Source: Chara braunii
Lineage: Eukaryota; Streptophyta; Charophyceae; Charales; Characeae
NCBI GenBank assembly: GCA_003427395.1
Contig: BFEA01000420.1
Coordinates: 813,783 to 853,242 of the forward strand
Direction of reading: 5' to 3'
DNA length: 39,460 nt
Shown: positions 1 to 10,700 of the stretch, piece by piece
How positions within the stretch are numbered: position 1 is the stretch's first letter
How the letters are laid out: every line of letters starts with the position of its first letter
Position numbers and translations under genes: made by a program
The notes under the pieces: model-generated
The model's input: only the letters and a program-made list of their open reading frames with translations
Database searches by the model: none
Told to the model about the DNA's origin: nothing

Positions 1-231
1 AGAGAGAGAGAGAGGCTTTAGGTTGTATGCGTCTGGTGCACGAGGTAAGGCTGGATTAATCTAGCGGCGGATGAAGGCAGGCTCCTACGCGAGAGAGAGA
101 GAGAGAGAGAGAGGTAATGAATGGGTGGACGAGATCAGGTTCTGTAGTCTGGTGCTGCAAGTTAGGTCCTTTCGTCTGGTGCACTAGGTAAGCTTGGATT
201 AGTCCAGCTGCGGCCGAAGGCGGGCTTCTAC
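1..231. repeat. GA microsatellites and a ~60-bp direct repeat
   Basis: GA runs lie at 1-14 and 91-113. Bases 30-88 and 173-231 are diverged copies of one unit (CGTCTGGTGCACNAGGTAAG at its start, CTYCTAC at its end). Confidence 0.8.
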
Positions 232-1112
232 CATAGTAGAGACGGAAACGCTCTGATACCTAGCGGAGTCTTGGAAAATAGAGGAGGGATGGATCTAGAT
301 TAACGTGGCATAATTGCTCCTTGACTTCGGAAGGGTCACTTTCTTAATTCAGGAGGTCGCTCACGGTGGGCAGGTTCTGGATTTGGCAATGACCTTGTTG
401 GCTGTGATTTGGTCGGTTCGTCGAACTCGCTGTGTTTGGCTTTCTGTATTGAATGTGTATGGCGTAGTGTCAGAAATGTCTCGGTGCTTTGTTGTTTTCC
501 TCGTTTATTACCGTAGTAGTTCGTAAAACACCCCTGTATTCGTTTGATGGGAGTAGGGTTTGAGCTCACGGTTTGTTTGCTAGCTGCTACATAGCGTGTG
601 CCAGTCTGCCACAGTGCTGGAGTGTGTTTGCGTAGGTTTTGTTCTGTGTCGTCGAGGTTTGGACGTGTATACTGATGATGGAAAAGCGGCTGGAAAAGTC
701 GAGGCCGGCGACAGGAACGCAATATGTTTTGGATTGGAGAAGGGGAGATGTGAAGAGAGGGAGGAGGGAAGGGGGGCGGGGGAGAGGGGGGAAACCGACT
801 GGAAAGCTTCAGGGTGACGACAAGAACGTGGCTTTGTCTGGAAGGCTGTGGTTAAAATATATGAGGGAGTTTTAAGATACATTTGGTCTTTCTTTTTATT
901 TTTGGTCGGAGAATCTGATTTTGCATTTGTTTTTTTTTTTTTTGGGCGGAGAATCTGATATTGTTTTTTTTTTTTTTTTTTTTCGGTTGGAGAATGTGAT
1001 TTTGTGTTTGCCTTCCAACTTTCAAGGGCCGGCGGAGTGATGTGGGCCGTAACTATGATAGCGTTAGCAGAAGGTTTCAAACACGCTTTCGTCTCAGGGC
1101 CTCGCCACTCCA
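232..1112. other. No gene recognised; T-run tandem unit
   Basis: Only low-complexity open frames are present. Between about 900 and 1010 the unit GGAGAATSTGATWTTG followed by a T-run is repeated three times. The DnaJ first exon was looked for here and not found. Confidence 0.6.
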
Positions 1113-1237
1113 CTGTCGAAACAAAAAAGGAGCGAATGCATCTGAATCGGTAAGGTGCATCCGCTGCTATTCATAGTAACGGATGCATCTTGCCATCCTT
1201 GGCGGCAAGATGCACTCGTTTATTTTTAGTGTCGATA
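1113..1237. mobile_element. Foldback element, family E, copy 1
   Basis: Imperfect terminal inverted repeats: the left arm starts CTGTCGAAAC and runs to GAATGCATCT; the right arm reads AGATGCACTCGTTT and ends GTCGATAG. The centre (GCTATTCATAGTAACG) matches GCTATAAATAGTAACG in the copy at 37978-38130. No ORF: non-autonomous. Confidence 0.65.
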
Positions 1238-1334
1238 GTGATATGGAAGGCACAGCTGCGATCTTATTAGAGGAAGGATTCGGTCACGTTATCCCTTTTT
1301 TAATAGGGAGGTGGCCGGGGGAGAGCGGAGCGGA

Positions 1335-1585
1335 TTACATTAACGTATGGTCATTATAGCTGTATGTATGTAGAATGAAAGACACCCCAAATCCAGCTAC
1401 AAAACCGTACGTTGTATTCGTGGGAGGAAGGTAGCCTTCAGCTGAGAGGGCAGTCGGCGTCGCTGTCCGTCTTGAGGAGGGAAAGATACCCGAAATCCAG
1501 CTATAAAGACTGTACGTTGTAGTCGTGGGAGGAAGGTAACCTTCAGCTGAGAGGGCAGTAGGCGGCGCTGTCCGTCTGGAGGAGG
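1335..1585. mobile_element. Family A MITE whose right half is tandemly duplicated
   Basis: 1335-1434 has the family A layout: ACGTATGGTCATTATAGCTG on the left, CCGTACGTTGTATTCG then GGAAGGTAG on the right. The right half with ~45 flanking bases is repeated: 1377-1480 and 1481-1585, period 104. Confidence 0.7.
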
Positions 1586-1689
1586 GACATTCGGGGATGG
1601 GCAGATGTCGGTTTTGAACGCAGTGATTTGTAGCGCTCTAGGGTTGTTCAACGTCTCGGTCCGTCGACGCAATGACGGTGAGCCGCCAG

Positions 1690-2415
1690 GAAAGCCACAT
1701 CTTTATCTTCATGTGGCTGTTTGAGTGCGGAGGGTCCACTTGATTACGAATAAACAGTCGAGATTATGTGTGGAAGTCGTCGTTTGACAGGGCAGTTTGC
1801 CTCGCTGGGAAATCCACATGTGGCTGTTTGAGTGCAGAGGGTCCACTTGATTACGAATAAGCAGTCGAGATTACGTGTCGGAGTCGTCGTTTGACAGGGC
1901 AGTTTGCCTCGCTGGTTTCCCAAGTAAGGTTTGTAGCAGATTCGTCGAGTTTGCCTCGCTTTCTCAAGTAAGGATTGTAGCAGATTTGTCGCGTTCACTT
2001 GATTACGAATGAACAGTCGAGATTATGTCTGGGAGTCGTCGTTTGACAGGGCAGTTTGCCTCGCTGGGAAATCTACATGTGGCTGTGAGTGCAGAGGGTC
2101 CACTTGATTACGAATGAGCAGTCGAGATTACGTTTGGGAGTCGTCGTTTGACAGGGCAGTTTGCATCGCTGGTTCCAAGTAAGGTTTGTAGCAGATTCGT
2201 CGAGTTTGCCTCGCTGGTTTCCCAAGTAAGGATTGTGGCAGATTTGTCGCGTTCGAAATTGGCGTTTGATCGACATGTGCCTGATTAAGTGCAGAGGGTC
2301 CGTTTGTGATTACGAATAAACAGTCGAGGTATGTGAGAGTCGATTGATGACAGGGCAGTTGGCCTCGCTGGTTTTCCAAGGAAGCATTGTAATAGATCTG
2401 TCGCGTTGTTGAGTT
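1690..2415. repeat. Complex tandem array of about 110-130 bp units
   Basis: Four to five units share GAGGGTCCACTTGATTACGA, CAGTCGAGATTA, GTCGTCGTTTGACAGGGCAG and TTGCCTCGCT. A second block (CCAAGTAAGGTTTGTAGCAG) is present in only some units, so the array has internal variants. Confidence 0.85.
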
Positions 2416-2513
2416 TCGTTCAATTGTGTCCGTCTCTGGTTGCAGCCACGATGACCTCCCACGAAGAGAGATTCGAAATGGACAGTTATTTACCAGTAGC
2501 CTATATATAGCTG

Positions 2514-2725
2514 CTGCCCTATTCACCCGTATAGAACGCGCTGTCAGTATAGCCATATCTACCGTTTTCCCCCGAACCCTAAAAATGAATGTATACAAGC
2601 TATATTTCCGGCCAGCTCCAGTCAAAATGAGGGTGCGTTGTGTTCGGGGGAAGACGGTAGGCTGAAAGTTGCCCCGACGGCAGACATAGTGACCTGGCGT
2701 TCTGTCCGGGTGACGTCGACGGTAG
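2514..2725. mobile_element. Family B MITE split by a nested MITE
   Basis: The left part (2514-2558, CACCCGTATAGAACGC) and right part (2661-2725, GAAAGTTGCCCCGACGGCAG to GACGGTAG) together match the intact element at 2782-2892. The segment between them is a separate family A element. Confidence 0.75.
2559..2660. mobile_element. Family A MITE nested in a family B MITE
   Basis: CTACCGTTTTCCCCCGAA at the left and TTCGGGGGAAGACGGTAG at the right form terminal inverted repeats. Its reverse complement is almost the same sequence as 4013-4123, minus a short internal deletion next to the left TIR. Confidence 0.85.
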
Positions 2726-2781
2726 TTGTTGGGATTTTGCGACATTGCCATCCTGTACGTTTGTTGTATATCGAATGCACG

Positions 2782-2892
2782 CTACCGTCTTCACCCGAAT
2801 AGAACACTCGTCCATTAACGCTGTATCTAGACTGGAAGTTGCCCCAAATACAGATGTAATGAGCGGCCGTTTTATTCCGGTGAAGACGGTAG
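2782..2892. mobile_element. Intact family B MITE
   Basis: 111 bp with terminal inverted repeats CTACCGTCTTCACCCGAATA / TTCCGGTGAAGACGGTAG. The internal halves are also partly complementary (GCTGTATCTAGACTG ... CAAATACAGATG). No coding capacity. Confidence 0.85.
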
Positions 2893-3202
2893 CGGCACGG
2901 AGTGCTGTGGACTTAGGTATTCGTCTCGGGCACATGAGCGTGCTTCACTTGCGGCGTTCGTATCATGATGGCTGTTTAGGGATAGCGAGAGGGGAAGAGA
3001 TTTGAATGGACACGTGAAGTTTGTCGAGTGTAGCGGTTCCTCCTTGTTGATTACAGGCTGTACCGTGGTATGCGCGTCGTCTGTCAGCTCGGCTGCTGCT
3101 GCCGCAACAGTAAGTCATTTTGCTGAACCGCACCGGCGAGCCTCTGCACTCTATATATTTTCAATTTTTCATGTACGATGAGTGAAGGTCCTTAGCATTT
3201 CG

Positions 3203-3290
3203 TAGAGAGAGAGAGAGAGAGCAGAATGAGGATGTTTGCTGTGTTCTAGGACGTGGACGGACCGGTTAGGTAGAGGGAGGGAGGGAGTTA

Positions 3291-3354
<64 letters not shown>
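3203..3354. repeat. GA microsatellites
   Basis: (GA)n at 3203-3221 and a longer pure run at 3294-3354. Confidence 0.95.
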
Positions 3355-3357
<3 letters not shown>

Positions 3358-3479
3358 GAGGGTGTGGACCGGTTGGGCATGGATGTTAGGAAGGGCAGTG
3401 CAACAGCACTCGCTGTCAGTTGGTAGGGGCCTCAGTGGAACAAATCCATGGATTTTCATACGAGCTTTGCGCGGATTGG

Positions 3480-3731
3480 GTTATTATAGCTGTTGTGCTT
3501 GGGGGAACGTTTTGTCTAGGTGCAGCGATAATGACCGTGCGTTCTATTCGAGTTTTTTCTCCCGAAAGACTCCAGGTCATTATAGCTGTTGCGCTTGGGG
3601 AAACTTTTAGTCTAGGTGCAGCGATAATGACCGTGCGTTCTATTCGAATGCCATTAAAGCTGTACGTGGGGTAACGTTCGGTCCAGATGCAGTAATGATG
3701 GCTGTGCGTTCTATTCGGATGAAGACGTTAG
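3480..3731. repeat. Tandem array of MITE right halves
   Basis: Three units carry TATAGCTGT, GTCTAGGTGCAGCGATAATG and CCGTGCGTTCTATTCG, the right half of the family A/B elements. Only the last unit ends with the terminus GATGAAGACGTTAG. Confidence 0.75.
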
Positions 3732-3821
3732 CGTCGTGTTCTTAAGGTACGAGCTCACACGGGTCGCTAAATGCGAGAGACTCGTATTGGCCAACCCCCC
3801 AAGTGATTAATTGTTGATGTT

Positions 3822-3933
3822 CTACCTTCTTCACTCGAATAGAACGCCCAGTTTGATATCTGTGTATTTGGGCGAGTTTTCAGTCTGAATACAGCGATAT
3901 TGAGCGGGCGTTTTATTTGGGTAAAGATGGTTG
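3822..3933. mobile_element. Family B MITE, decayed right end
   Basis: CTACCTTCTTCACTCGAATA begins the element; the right side has GGGCGTTTTATTTGGGTAAA then GATGG. The interior (GTCTGAATACAGCGATATTG) matches the family. Confidence 0.75.
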
Positions 3934-4012
3934 TTTAGATGAGCGAAGTGCAGCTTTGGAAGCAACGTACGGCCAGGGCATCAACGCAACGAATCTCGTA
4001 TAGACTAACCCA

Positions 4013-4123
4013 CTACCGTCTTCCCCCGAACACAACGCACCCTTATTTTGGCTGTATCTGGCCGGAAATATAGCTTGTATACATTCATTTTTAGGGTGCG
4101 TTGTGTTCGGGGGTAAACGGTAG
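4013..4123. mobile_element. Family A MITE
   Basis: Termini CTACCGTCTTCCCCCGAACA and TGTTCGGGGGTAAACGGTAG form an inverted repeat of about 30 bp. It is the inverted counterpart of the nested element at 2559-2660. Confidence 0.9.
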
Positions 4124-4421
4124 TGATGTACGGTTAGGCTACGGGAGTAGAGGAGGCTTCTATTGGCTTTAACTCGCGCGATGTACCCGTTAAACGTACG
4201 GGTTGAGTGGAGTGATTATGATGATTATACTCTTTTGCAGGTTAATAGGCCTCGATTCATGTCGTTTGATTTGCTGATTAATATGGCCTACAGAGTGACG
4301 AGTGTCCATGTTGAAGTACAGGATTGGATTGAAGACTGGTGGCTTCCTCTGTTCTTCCTATTGTTGATTGACGTCTTTCATGGGAGTGGTTAGTAGGCCC
4401 CTGGGCCGGAATTCTTAATAG

Positions 4422-4532
4422 CTACAGTCGTCCCCCGAATACAACGTACGGTCATTATAGCTGAATTTAGTGCATCTTTCAGTCTAAATTCAGTTAAAGT
4501 GACCGTACGTTGTGTTCGGGGGAAGACTGTAG
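4422..4532. mobile_element. Family A MITE with near-full-length hairpin
   Basis: The first ~49 bases and the last ~49 bases are complementary with about five mismatches, leaving a loop near GTGCATCTTTCA. Termini are CTACAGTCGTCCCCCGAATA and TTCGGGGGAAGACTGTAG. Confidence 0.9.
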
Positions 4533-4549
4533 CCCTCAAGTTATATGAG

Positions 4550-4786
4550 TATCGGTTTATGTTAGAGCAGAGGCCTCAAAAGTATGGCTTGCTCCCTGCT
4601 GATTCCCATTTCTAGCTAGCCCTCCTTAGGTTATCGGTGTATGTCAAAGCAGAGGCCTCAAAGAGTCTGGCTTACGCCCTGCTGATTCCCATTTCAAGCT
4701 AGCCTTTCTTAGGTTATGAATATCGGTTTATGTCAAAGCAGAAGCCTCAAAAGTCTGCCTTGCGCCCTGCTGATTCCCATTCTAGT
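4550..4786. repeat. Three tandem copies of an ~85-bp unit
   Basis: Each unit contains ATCGGTNTATGT, AGCAGAGGCCTCAAA and CCCTGCTGATTCCCATT. Units start near 4550, 4633 and 4720. Confidence 0.85.
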
Positions 4787-4867
4787 GTGTACAACACACA
4801 CACGAGGAAGTGTACTACAGGAGACACGGCTTGAAAGAGGTCTGACGCGTCCTTTGCGAAGTCGAAG

Positions 4868-4968
4868 ATGAAGAATTGCCATGTGACCCTGAGATCCAGT
4901 TTATTTTTGTGCATCAAGTAGTTGTTGTTTTTTCCCCCCCTGGGCCCTCCCCTGGTTCTTGCACGATC
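4868..4968 (-). repeat. Dispersed repeat G, copy 1
   Basis: Shared with 19651-19788: GAAGAATT, ATGTGACCCTG, CAGTTTATTTTT, TGCAT, a T-rich stretch, then CCTGGTYCTTGCACG. On the minus strand this reads with AATAAA and an A-rich centre. Class unknown; strand is a guess. Confidence 0.55.
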
Positions 4969-5189
4969 GGGCTGCTCGGTCAAGCGAGGAGACAAATTTA
5001 GATGCTTTTATTTCATTTACATAAACAAATCCGAGTGTTTGTTACTGGTCGACCCCTTAGCACTTGCGGATACTGTTTCTCTCTTTCTCTCTCCGCACGG
5101 AGAAATACAGGCGTTTTAATGGAGTGTCTTGTGGGCTTAAGTATCACTTGTATCGCCGAATGGAAGCTGTAAATGTTGTGATCATGCCC

Positions 5190-5274
5190 CTACCGTCTTC
5201 ACGCGAATATAATGCCCGGTCATAATCGCTGTATCTAGGAACGAGAGGGCGTTCTATACTGGTGAAGACGGTAG
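5190..5274. mobile_element. Short family B MITE
   Basis: 85 bp, CTACCGTCTTCACGCGAATA at the left and CTGGTGAAGACGGTAG at the right. Shorter than its relatives because part of the centre is missing. Confidence 0.85.
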
Positions 5275-5600
5275 TGTGAAGTTAGCTTGCAGACTTGGAC
5301 TATAGGGGGCCTTACGGCCGTCTGGAGACAAGATATGTAAGCTGACAGTTTATTAGTGTGGAGTTAGCTTGCAGACTTTCGACTATAGGGGGCCTTACGG
5401 CCGTCTGGAGACAAGATATGTAAGCTGACAGTTTATTTAAGTTAGGCTTGAGAGCAGGGAGCTCGCATATATCAGTTGTGTGAAGTTAGCTTGCAGACTC
5501 TTAACTATAGGTGGCCTTACGGCCGCCTGAAGACCAGATATGTAAACTGACAGTTCATCTAAGTTAGGCTTGAGAGCAGGCAGGTCGAATATATCATATC
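5275..5600. repeat. Three tandem copies of an 80-120 bp unit directly after a MITE
   Basis: Units start at 5275, 5356 and 5478 with GTGTGRAGTTAGCTTGCAGA and contain GGCCTTACGGCCGTCTG. The first lacks the TTAAGTTAGGCTTGAGAGCA tail seen in the other two. The array abuts the MITE terminus at 5274. Confidence 0.85.
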
Positions 5601-5735
5601 AAGGAATGGAAGTGGCGTGTGGTGCCATGTCGAGGATTTTTTTTTGTGTGGAGGAACTGTGAAGTTGTATGGGATCGCTTAATTGTCGAATTGAAGTTGT
5701 GAATGTTCTGATCTTTGCTGTGTTCGTTTGTTCAG

Positions 5736-5904
5736 TTCAAGGAGCTCGCGCATGCATATGAGGTGCTGAGCGACGCAGAGAAGAGGGAAATCTACGATCA
5801 GTATGGAGAAGATGCACTCAAGGAAGGAATGGGAGGAGGAGGAGGACCCAGTGTCAACCCCTTTGACTTGTTCGAATCCTTCTTGAATCCCGGCTTTGGT
5901 GGGG
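5736..5904 (+). CDS. DnaJ exon A: J-domain helix IV and Gly/Phe linker
   Basis: Acceptor TTCAG ends at 5735 and donor GTAAGT starts at 5905. It encodes 56 residues plus one base: [26 protein letters not shown], a Gly run, then an NPFDLF stretch. It starts in phase 0, so the missing upstream exon must end on a codon boundary, as expected after the ...GDPEK end of the J domain in relatives. Confidence 0.93.
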
Positions 5905-6403
5905 GTAAGTCTCTCTCTCTCTCTACCCCCTTCTTCATCCTCCGCCCTCTGTTGTTCTGCTCTCTGGCCTCTTTTTTTGGGGGGGCGGGGTTGGGGGGGG
6001 GGGCGGGTAAGTCTCTCTCCACAATGTCAACCGCTTCGGCTTGTTCGAATCCTTCTTGAATGCTGGCTTCGGTGGGGGTCTCTCTTTCTCTCCCCCCCCC
6101 TTGTTCTCCACTCTCTGTTGCTCTGGGGACTCACTACACAACACTACATGAATGTGGCCTAAAATGCGGACCAGATATTGATGATTTAGTGAACATCCGG
6201 AATGTACACGGATTATATGAGGATGAGTAACAGGTCCATGTACTTTTCGAGCTCTTTAGAGGAGCAAGGCGTGGAGTTTCAGTCCACAGGGAACTCATGT
6301 ACAAGATGAACCGAACCAGCACTGCACTTTTGATCTTTGTGTAGACTTCCTTCCTTGCACGGGTTCATTGGTTATTTGTCGGTGTAAGTTGGGGACAAAT
6401 CGA

Positions 6404-6438
<35 letters not shown>

Positions 6439-7180
6439 CCACGGGCCCTGGTTGCTAGTGATGATGATAAGAGCATCCACCGCTAGCAACCCAGCCGCTG
6501 GGTCCATTCTATTGGTGGGGAGCTGCACCTCCTTGAAACGGGGTTCAGCGTCCCTCGTATACAATACACTGAAAGATGGTTCAAGGAGAGATGTGTCAAA
6601 AAGGAGAGCTGCCTGTAGGGCGTGAATTGTTGTTGGAGATAGCTCGGTTCTGAATGCGAATGCAATGCTGTTGTGTTTTCCTATCAGGAGGACGAAGCGG
6701 AAGGCGGCAAAGGAGAGGAGAGGATGTCGTTCATCCTTTGAAGGTTACGCTTGAAGACTTGTACAATGGTACCTCGAAAAGGCTGTCCCTCTCAAGGAAT
6801 GTCATCTGCACAAAATGCAAAGGGTACGCAGCAAAAACCTTAATTAAATCACCTTGGCGAATGACCTTGGCATTACCAAATCGCCGTAGAAAATTACTTC
6901 AGCAAATAAATGACATTCGCAAATGACCTTGGCAAATGACTTTGGCAAACTATGAAGTACAAATGACTTCGGCAAATTATGAAGTGGACGCGCCGCAGCA
7001 GCGCTGCGGCCGTGGAGGGGGAGCGAAGGCGGAGGCAGGAGTGAGAAATGTTGGGTGTAAACGGAAAAAAGGAAAAAAAAACGAAGGTAGGCAGAGAGAG
7101 GGCACGTGCCGGGAGGAGGGAGAAAAATAAAAATAGATAGCGGCGAGAGAGAGAAATAGCGGAGTGTGTGTGTGTGTGTT

Positions 7181-7248
<68 letters not shown>

Positions 7249-7382
7249 GGTAAGTGGTCAACATCGTGGCCGGCGTCACAGTAGTTTCATCGAGAGGATG
7301 AGGAAAATCGAATGAATCTACGGTTTTTTGTTAGTTTGTTTGTTTGTTTGTTTCTTTTTTTTTTTTTTTTTTTTTTTATGCG

Positions 7383-7413
<31 letters not shown>

Positions 7414-7637
7414 ACAGGTAAGTGTCCAACCTGGTGGCTGGCGTCATGGTACTTCCATGAATCTACCGCTAGAACATGGAAATATGCACTGCCCCACTTG
7501 GTTTTTTTTTTTTGTGTCCGTGTGTGTGTAACCTGGCGCTGGCTTCATGGTAAGTCCATGAATCTACTGCAGAACATGGAAAGATACATTGGCACACTTG
7601 TTTCGGTTTTTTTTTTTTTTNNTGTGTGTGCGTGTGT

Positions 7638-7714
<77 letters not shown>

Positions 7715-10700
7715 TCCAATCTTGTGGCTGGCCTCATGGCCTCCTGTGGGTGGAAGCAATGATGCCAGCCGCGAGATTGGAAACTTACCTGTTGTTTCTC
7801 TCTCTCTCTCCCTCTCACATTTCCACGTCCGCGACTGCGTCGTCATCACCCTGCGCGCCAGCATTTCTCTGGCCCACCGTTACTTCAGCAAATAAATGAC
7901 CTGAGCAAATTACCTTGGCAAATTACCTGAGCAAAGTACCTTGGCAAATTACATGAGCAAAGTACCTTGGCAAATTATCTGAGCGAAGTACCTTGGCAAA
8001 TCACCCTGCACAAAATGCAAAGAGTACGTAGAAAAAATCTTACAAATCACCTTGCAAGTTACGTTGGCAATTTTTTATCAGGTAAATTACCTTGCGGAAT
8101 TACCTTGGGAAATAATCAGGTAAATAATTGTAAATTACATCGCCAACCTATCTTGGCAAATGAGGGCATACTCGCACTCTTACTTTCCGAAGTGCATCAG
8201 ACGGCAATTTGGCCACACCTGAATGCATCTGACCGCAATTCCGTCTAGAAATATGTGAAAACGGCCAGTGTGAGTATATGCCCTGTCTCTTATACACATC
8301 TAGATGTGTATAAGAGACAGCCTTGCAAGTTACGTTGGCAATTTTTTATCAGGTAAATTACCTTGCGGAATTACCTTGGGAAATAATCAGGTAAATAATT
8401 GTAAATTACATCGCCAACCTATCTTGGCAAATGAGGGCATACTCGCACTCTTACTTTCCGAAGTGCATCAGACGGCAATTTGGCCACACCTGAATGCATC
8501 TGACCGCAATTCCGTCTAGAAATATGTGAAAACGGCCAGTGTGAGTATATGCCCTTACCTTAAATTACATTGCCAACCTATCTTGGCAAATGAGGGTATA
8601 CTCACACTAGCACTTTCAAAAGTGCATCAGATGGCAATTCGGCCACACCTGAATGCATCTGACCGCAATTCCGTCTAGAAATATGTGAAAACGGCCAGTG
8701 TGAGTATGCCCTTACCTTGGCAAAGTAACTTTGCAAATTACGCAAGGGCAAGTCCCATCGAAGTGGTTTGACATTTGGTGTGTTTTGGGGCCATCGTTCG
8801 AGAAGTTTTGGCCTGTAATCTGTTGTAGATGGTTTGTGGGGATTAAGATATATGGGCCTTACGTCCCATGTGGTGTGTACCCAAGGCAAGTACCAGCGAA
8901 GTGATTCGACCTTCATGTTTTTGGGGCCATCATTCAAGGGACTGTTGCCTGTAATCTGGTGGAGAAGGCTCGAGTGTGTGGATGTCTTGTGCGGAGAGTA
9001 GGATATATGAACCTTCCTTAGCATGTGGTGTATCCCTCCCCTCTCCCTCTCCCCCCCGCTCCCTTCTCTCTTTGTCCCCCTTTTGTGGAGATTGGTGTGC
9101 GCCACCCCTTCCCCCCCCCCCCTTTCCCCGGAAGGGCTCCTCTCCCCTTTGGAGTTGTGTAGGACCCCTCCGGACCCTCCTCCCCTCTCTTTCCGAATGC
9201 TGTCTCTGCATTGTTGGCATGATATTGGAAACTGGGCGAAATTGGGGTGGCGGATTCGTTGAGGGTCATGATAGGGCACCGGAATGCTAAGCGGGTTATT
9301 GGGGAAACCTGCATGTGATCTGGACAGGGGTTAATTTGTAATTTGTATGCCTTTAATAGTACTGCGTAAACGCCCCGTGTAAGTCATTCGCCACAGATAG
9401 CCCACACACCATGCAAGGTGGAATTTCTGGTCTGTATTATGTGATTTCTTTCATAAGGTGAATCGTGTTCGGAGTCAGTGGAACATGATGGGCGTGCTTT
9501 TGTCTCGTTTGGGTAAATGTGCAGAAAGGGATCGAAATCGGGAGCCATTGCAAGGTGCCAGGGGTGCCAAGGCTCAGGAATGAAGGTTTCTATCAGGCAG
9601 CTTGGGCCAGGGATGATTCAGCAAATGCAGCACGTCTGTCCAGACTGTAGAGGTTCAGGTATGTTACCTTGTGACATTTCAGTGCCTATTGAGTGATGTA
9701 ATGTGTCTGAGAATTGTCGCGCCCTGCGGTGGCCATGTTCTGTGTGGAAGTCTTTGGGGGTTGTCTATGATGAGAGAATGATATTTGCTTTCTAAGTGGT
9801 GTGAGTGCGTCTGACAATGTTCTGTGTGGAAGTCTTTGGGGGTGCGCCTATGAGAGGAAGAGGAAGGTCCTTGCTACCTATGTGGTGTGAATGTGTCTGA
9901 TGATTGTCAGCCTGGGAAGGGGCTGTCTTCTGTGCGTATGTCTCTTTTGAGGTGCCCGTTAGTGGATGGATGGGGTGGTAATGAGCGATGAGAATGCTGT
10001 AGATCGTTGAGGCGGTCTGCAGAATGGAAGGTTATACACTTGTGTAAAGTCTCTTTTGGGTCTCTGCGAGGTAGCAGTGGTCATGTACATCTATTGCTGG
10101 CCTGAATTGACGCACCGGTGAGCAGAATGGAAGCTTATACACTTGAGTAAAATTTCTTTTGGATCTCCGTGAGGTAGCAGCGGTCGTATACATCTTATGC
10201 TGGCCTGAATTGGGACTGGTAGTGCTGAAGACCATGCTGCAGTGCGCTGGGGCTATCTTGAGCAGTGAATCGCTGAAGTCTAGCTATGGGGAAGTTGACA
10301 CGAGTGTTGCTGATAGTGCGAGTGTGTATCTGTGGAACCTGTGGTCTGAATGGATGAGGGTTTGTTTTCTTCTTTTAAAGATTTTATTATTATGTCTGGG
10401 GTTGATGTGCATTGACCCCTCGTCTGCTTATTCTATTCCGCCTATTGTGTGCAGGTGAAACCATCAGTGAGAAGGACAAGTGCGGGACTTGCCGTGGCAA
10501 CAAGGTTGTACAAGAGAAAAAGGTTCTCGAGGTGGAAGTGGAGAAGGGCATGCAGCACAATCAGAAGATCACGTTCCAGGGCGCTGCGGATGAAGCGGTC
10601 AGTTTTGTTTTCTGTCTATATGCCTCTTTTTTCTTGTTGTTGTTCAATTGTAAAAGACGAAGCGGTAAGTTTTTTTTTTTTTTTTTGTTTTGGGAAGTAA

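Noticed and set aside
580-1113. 177-codon minus-strand open frame
   Set aside because: Lys-rich stretches come from T-runs on the + strand and the rest is low complexity.
1690-2415. CRISPR-like array
   Set aside because: Units are long, diverged and lack unique spacers; eukaryotic tandem repeat.
3169-3610. Ser/Leu- and Arg/Glu-repeat proteins over GA tracts
   Set aside because: Translations of the (GA)n microsatellite only; the same applies around 7000-7800.
4163-4393. 76-codon + frame between two MITEs
   Set aside because: No family recognised and no supporting signal.
1-5735. First exon of the DnaJ gene (J domain with HPD)
   Set aside because: Looked for the HPDKGGDPEK coding sequence on the + strand and did not find it; it must lie outside the window.
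8304-8519. 71-codon + frame duplicating 7967-8248
   Set aside because: Begins within the sequencing adapter and lies in the false duplication.
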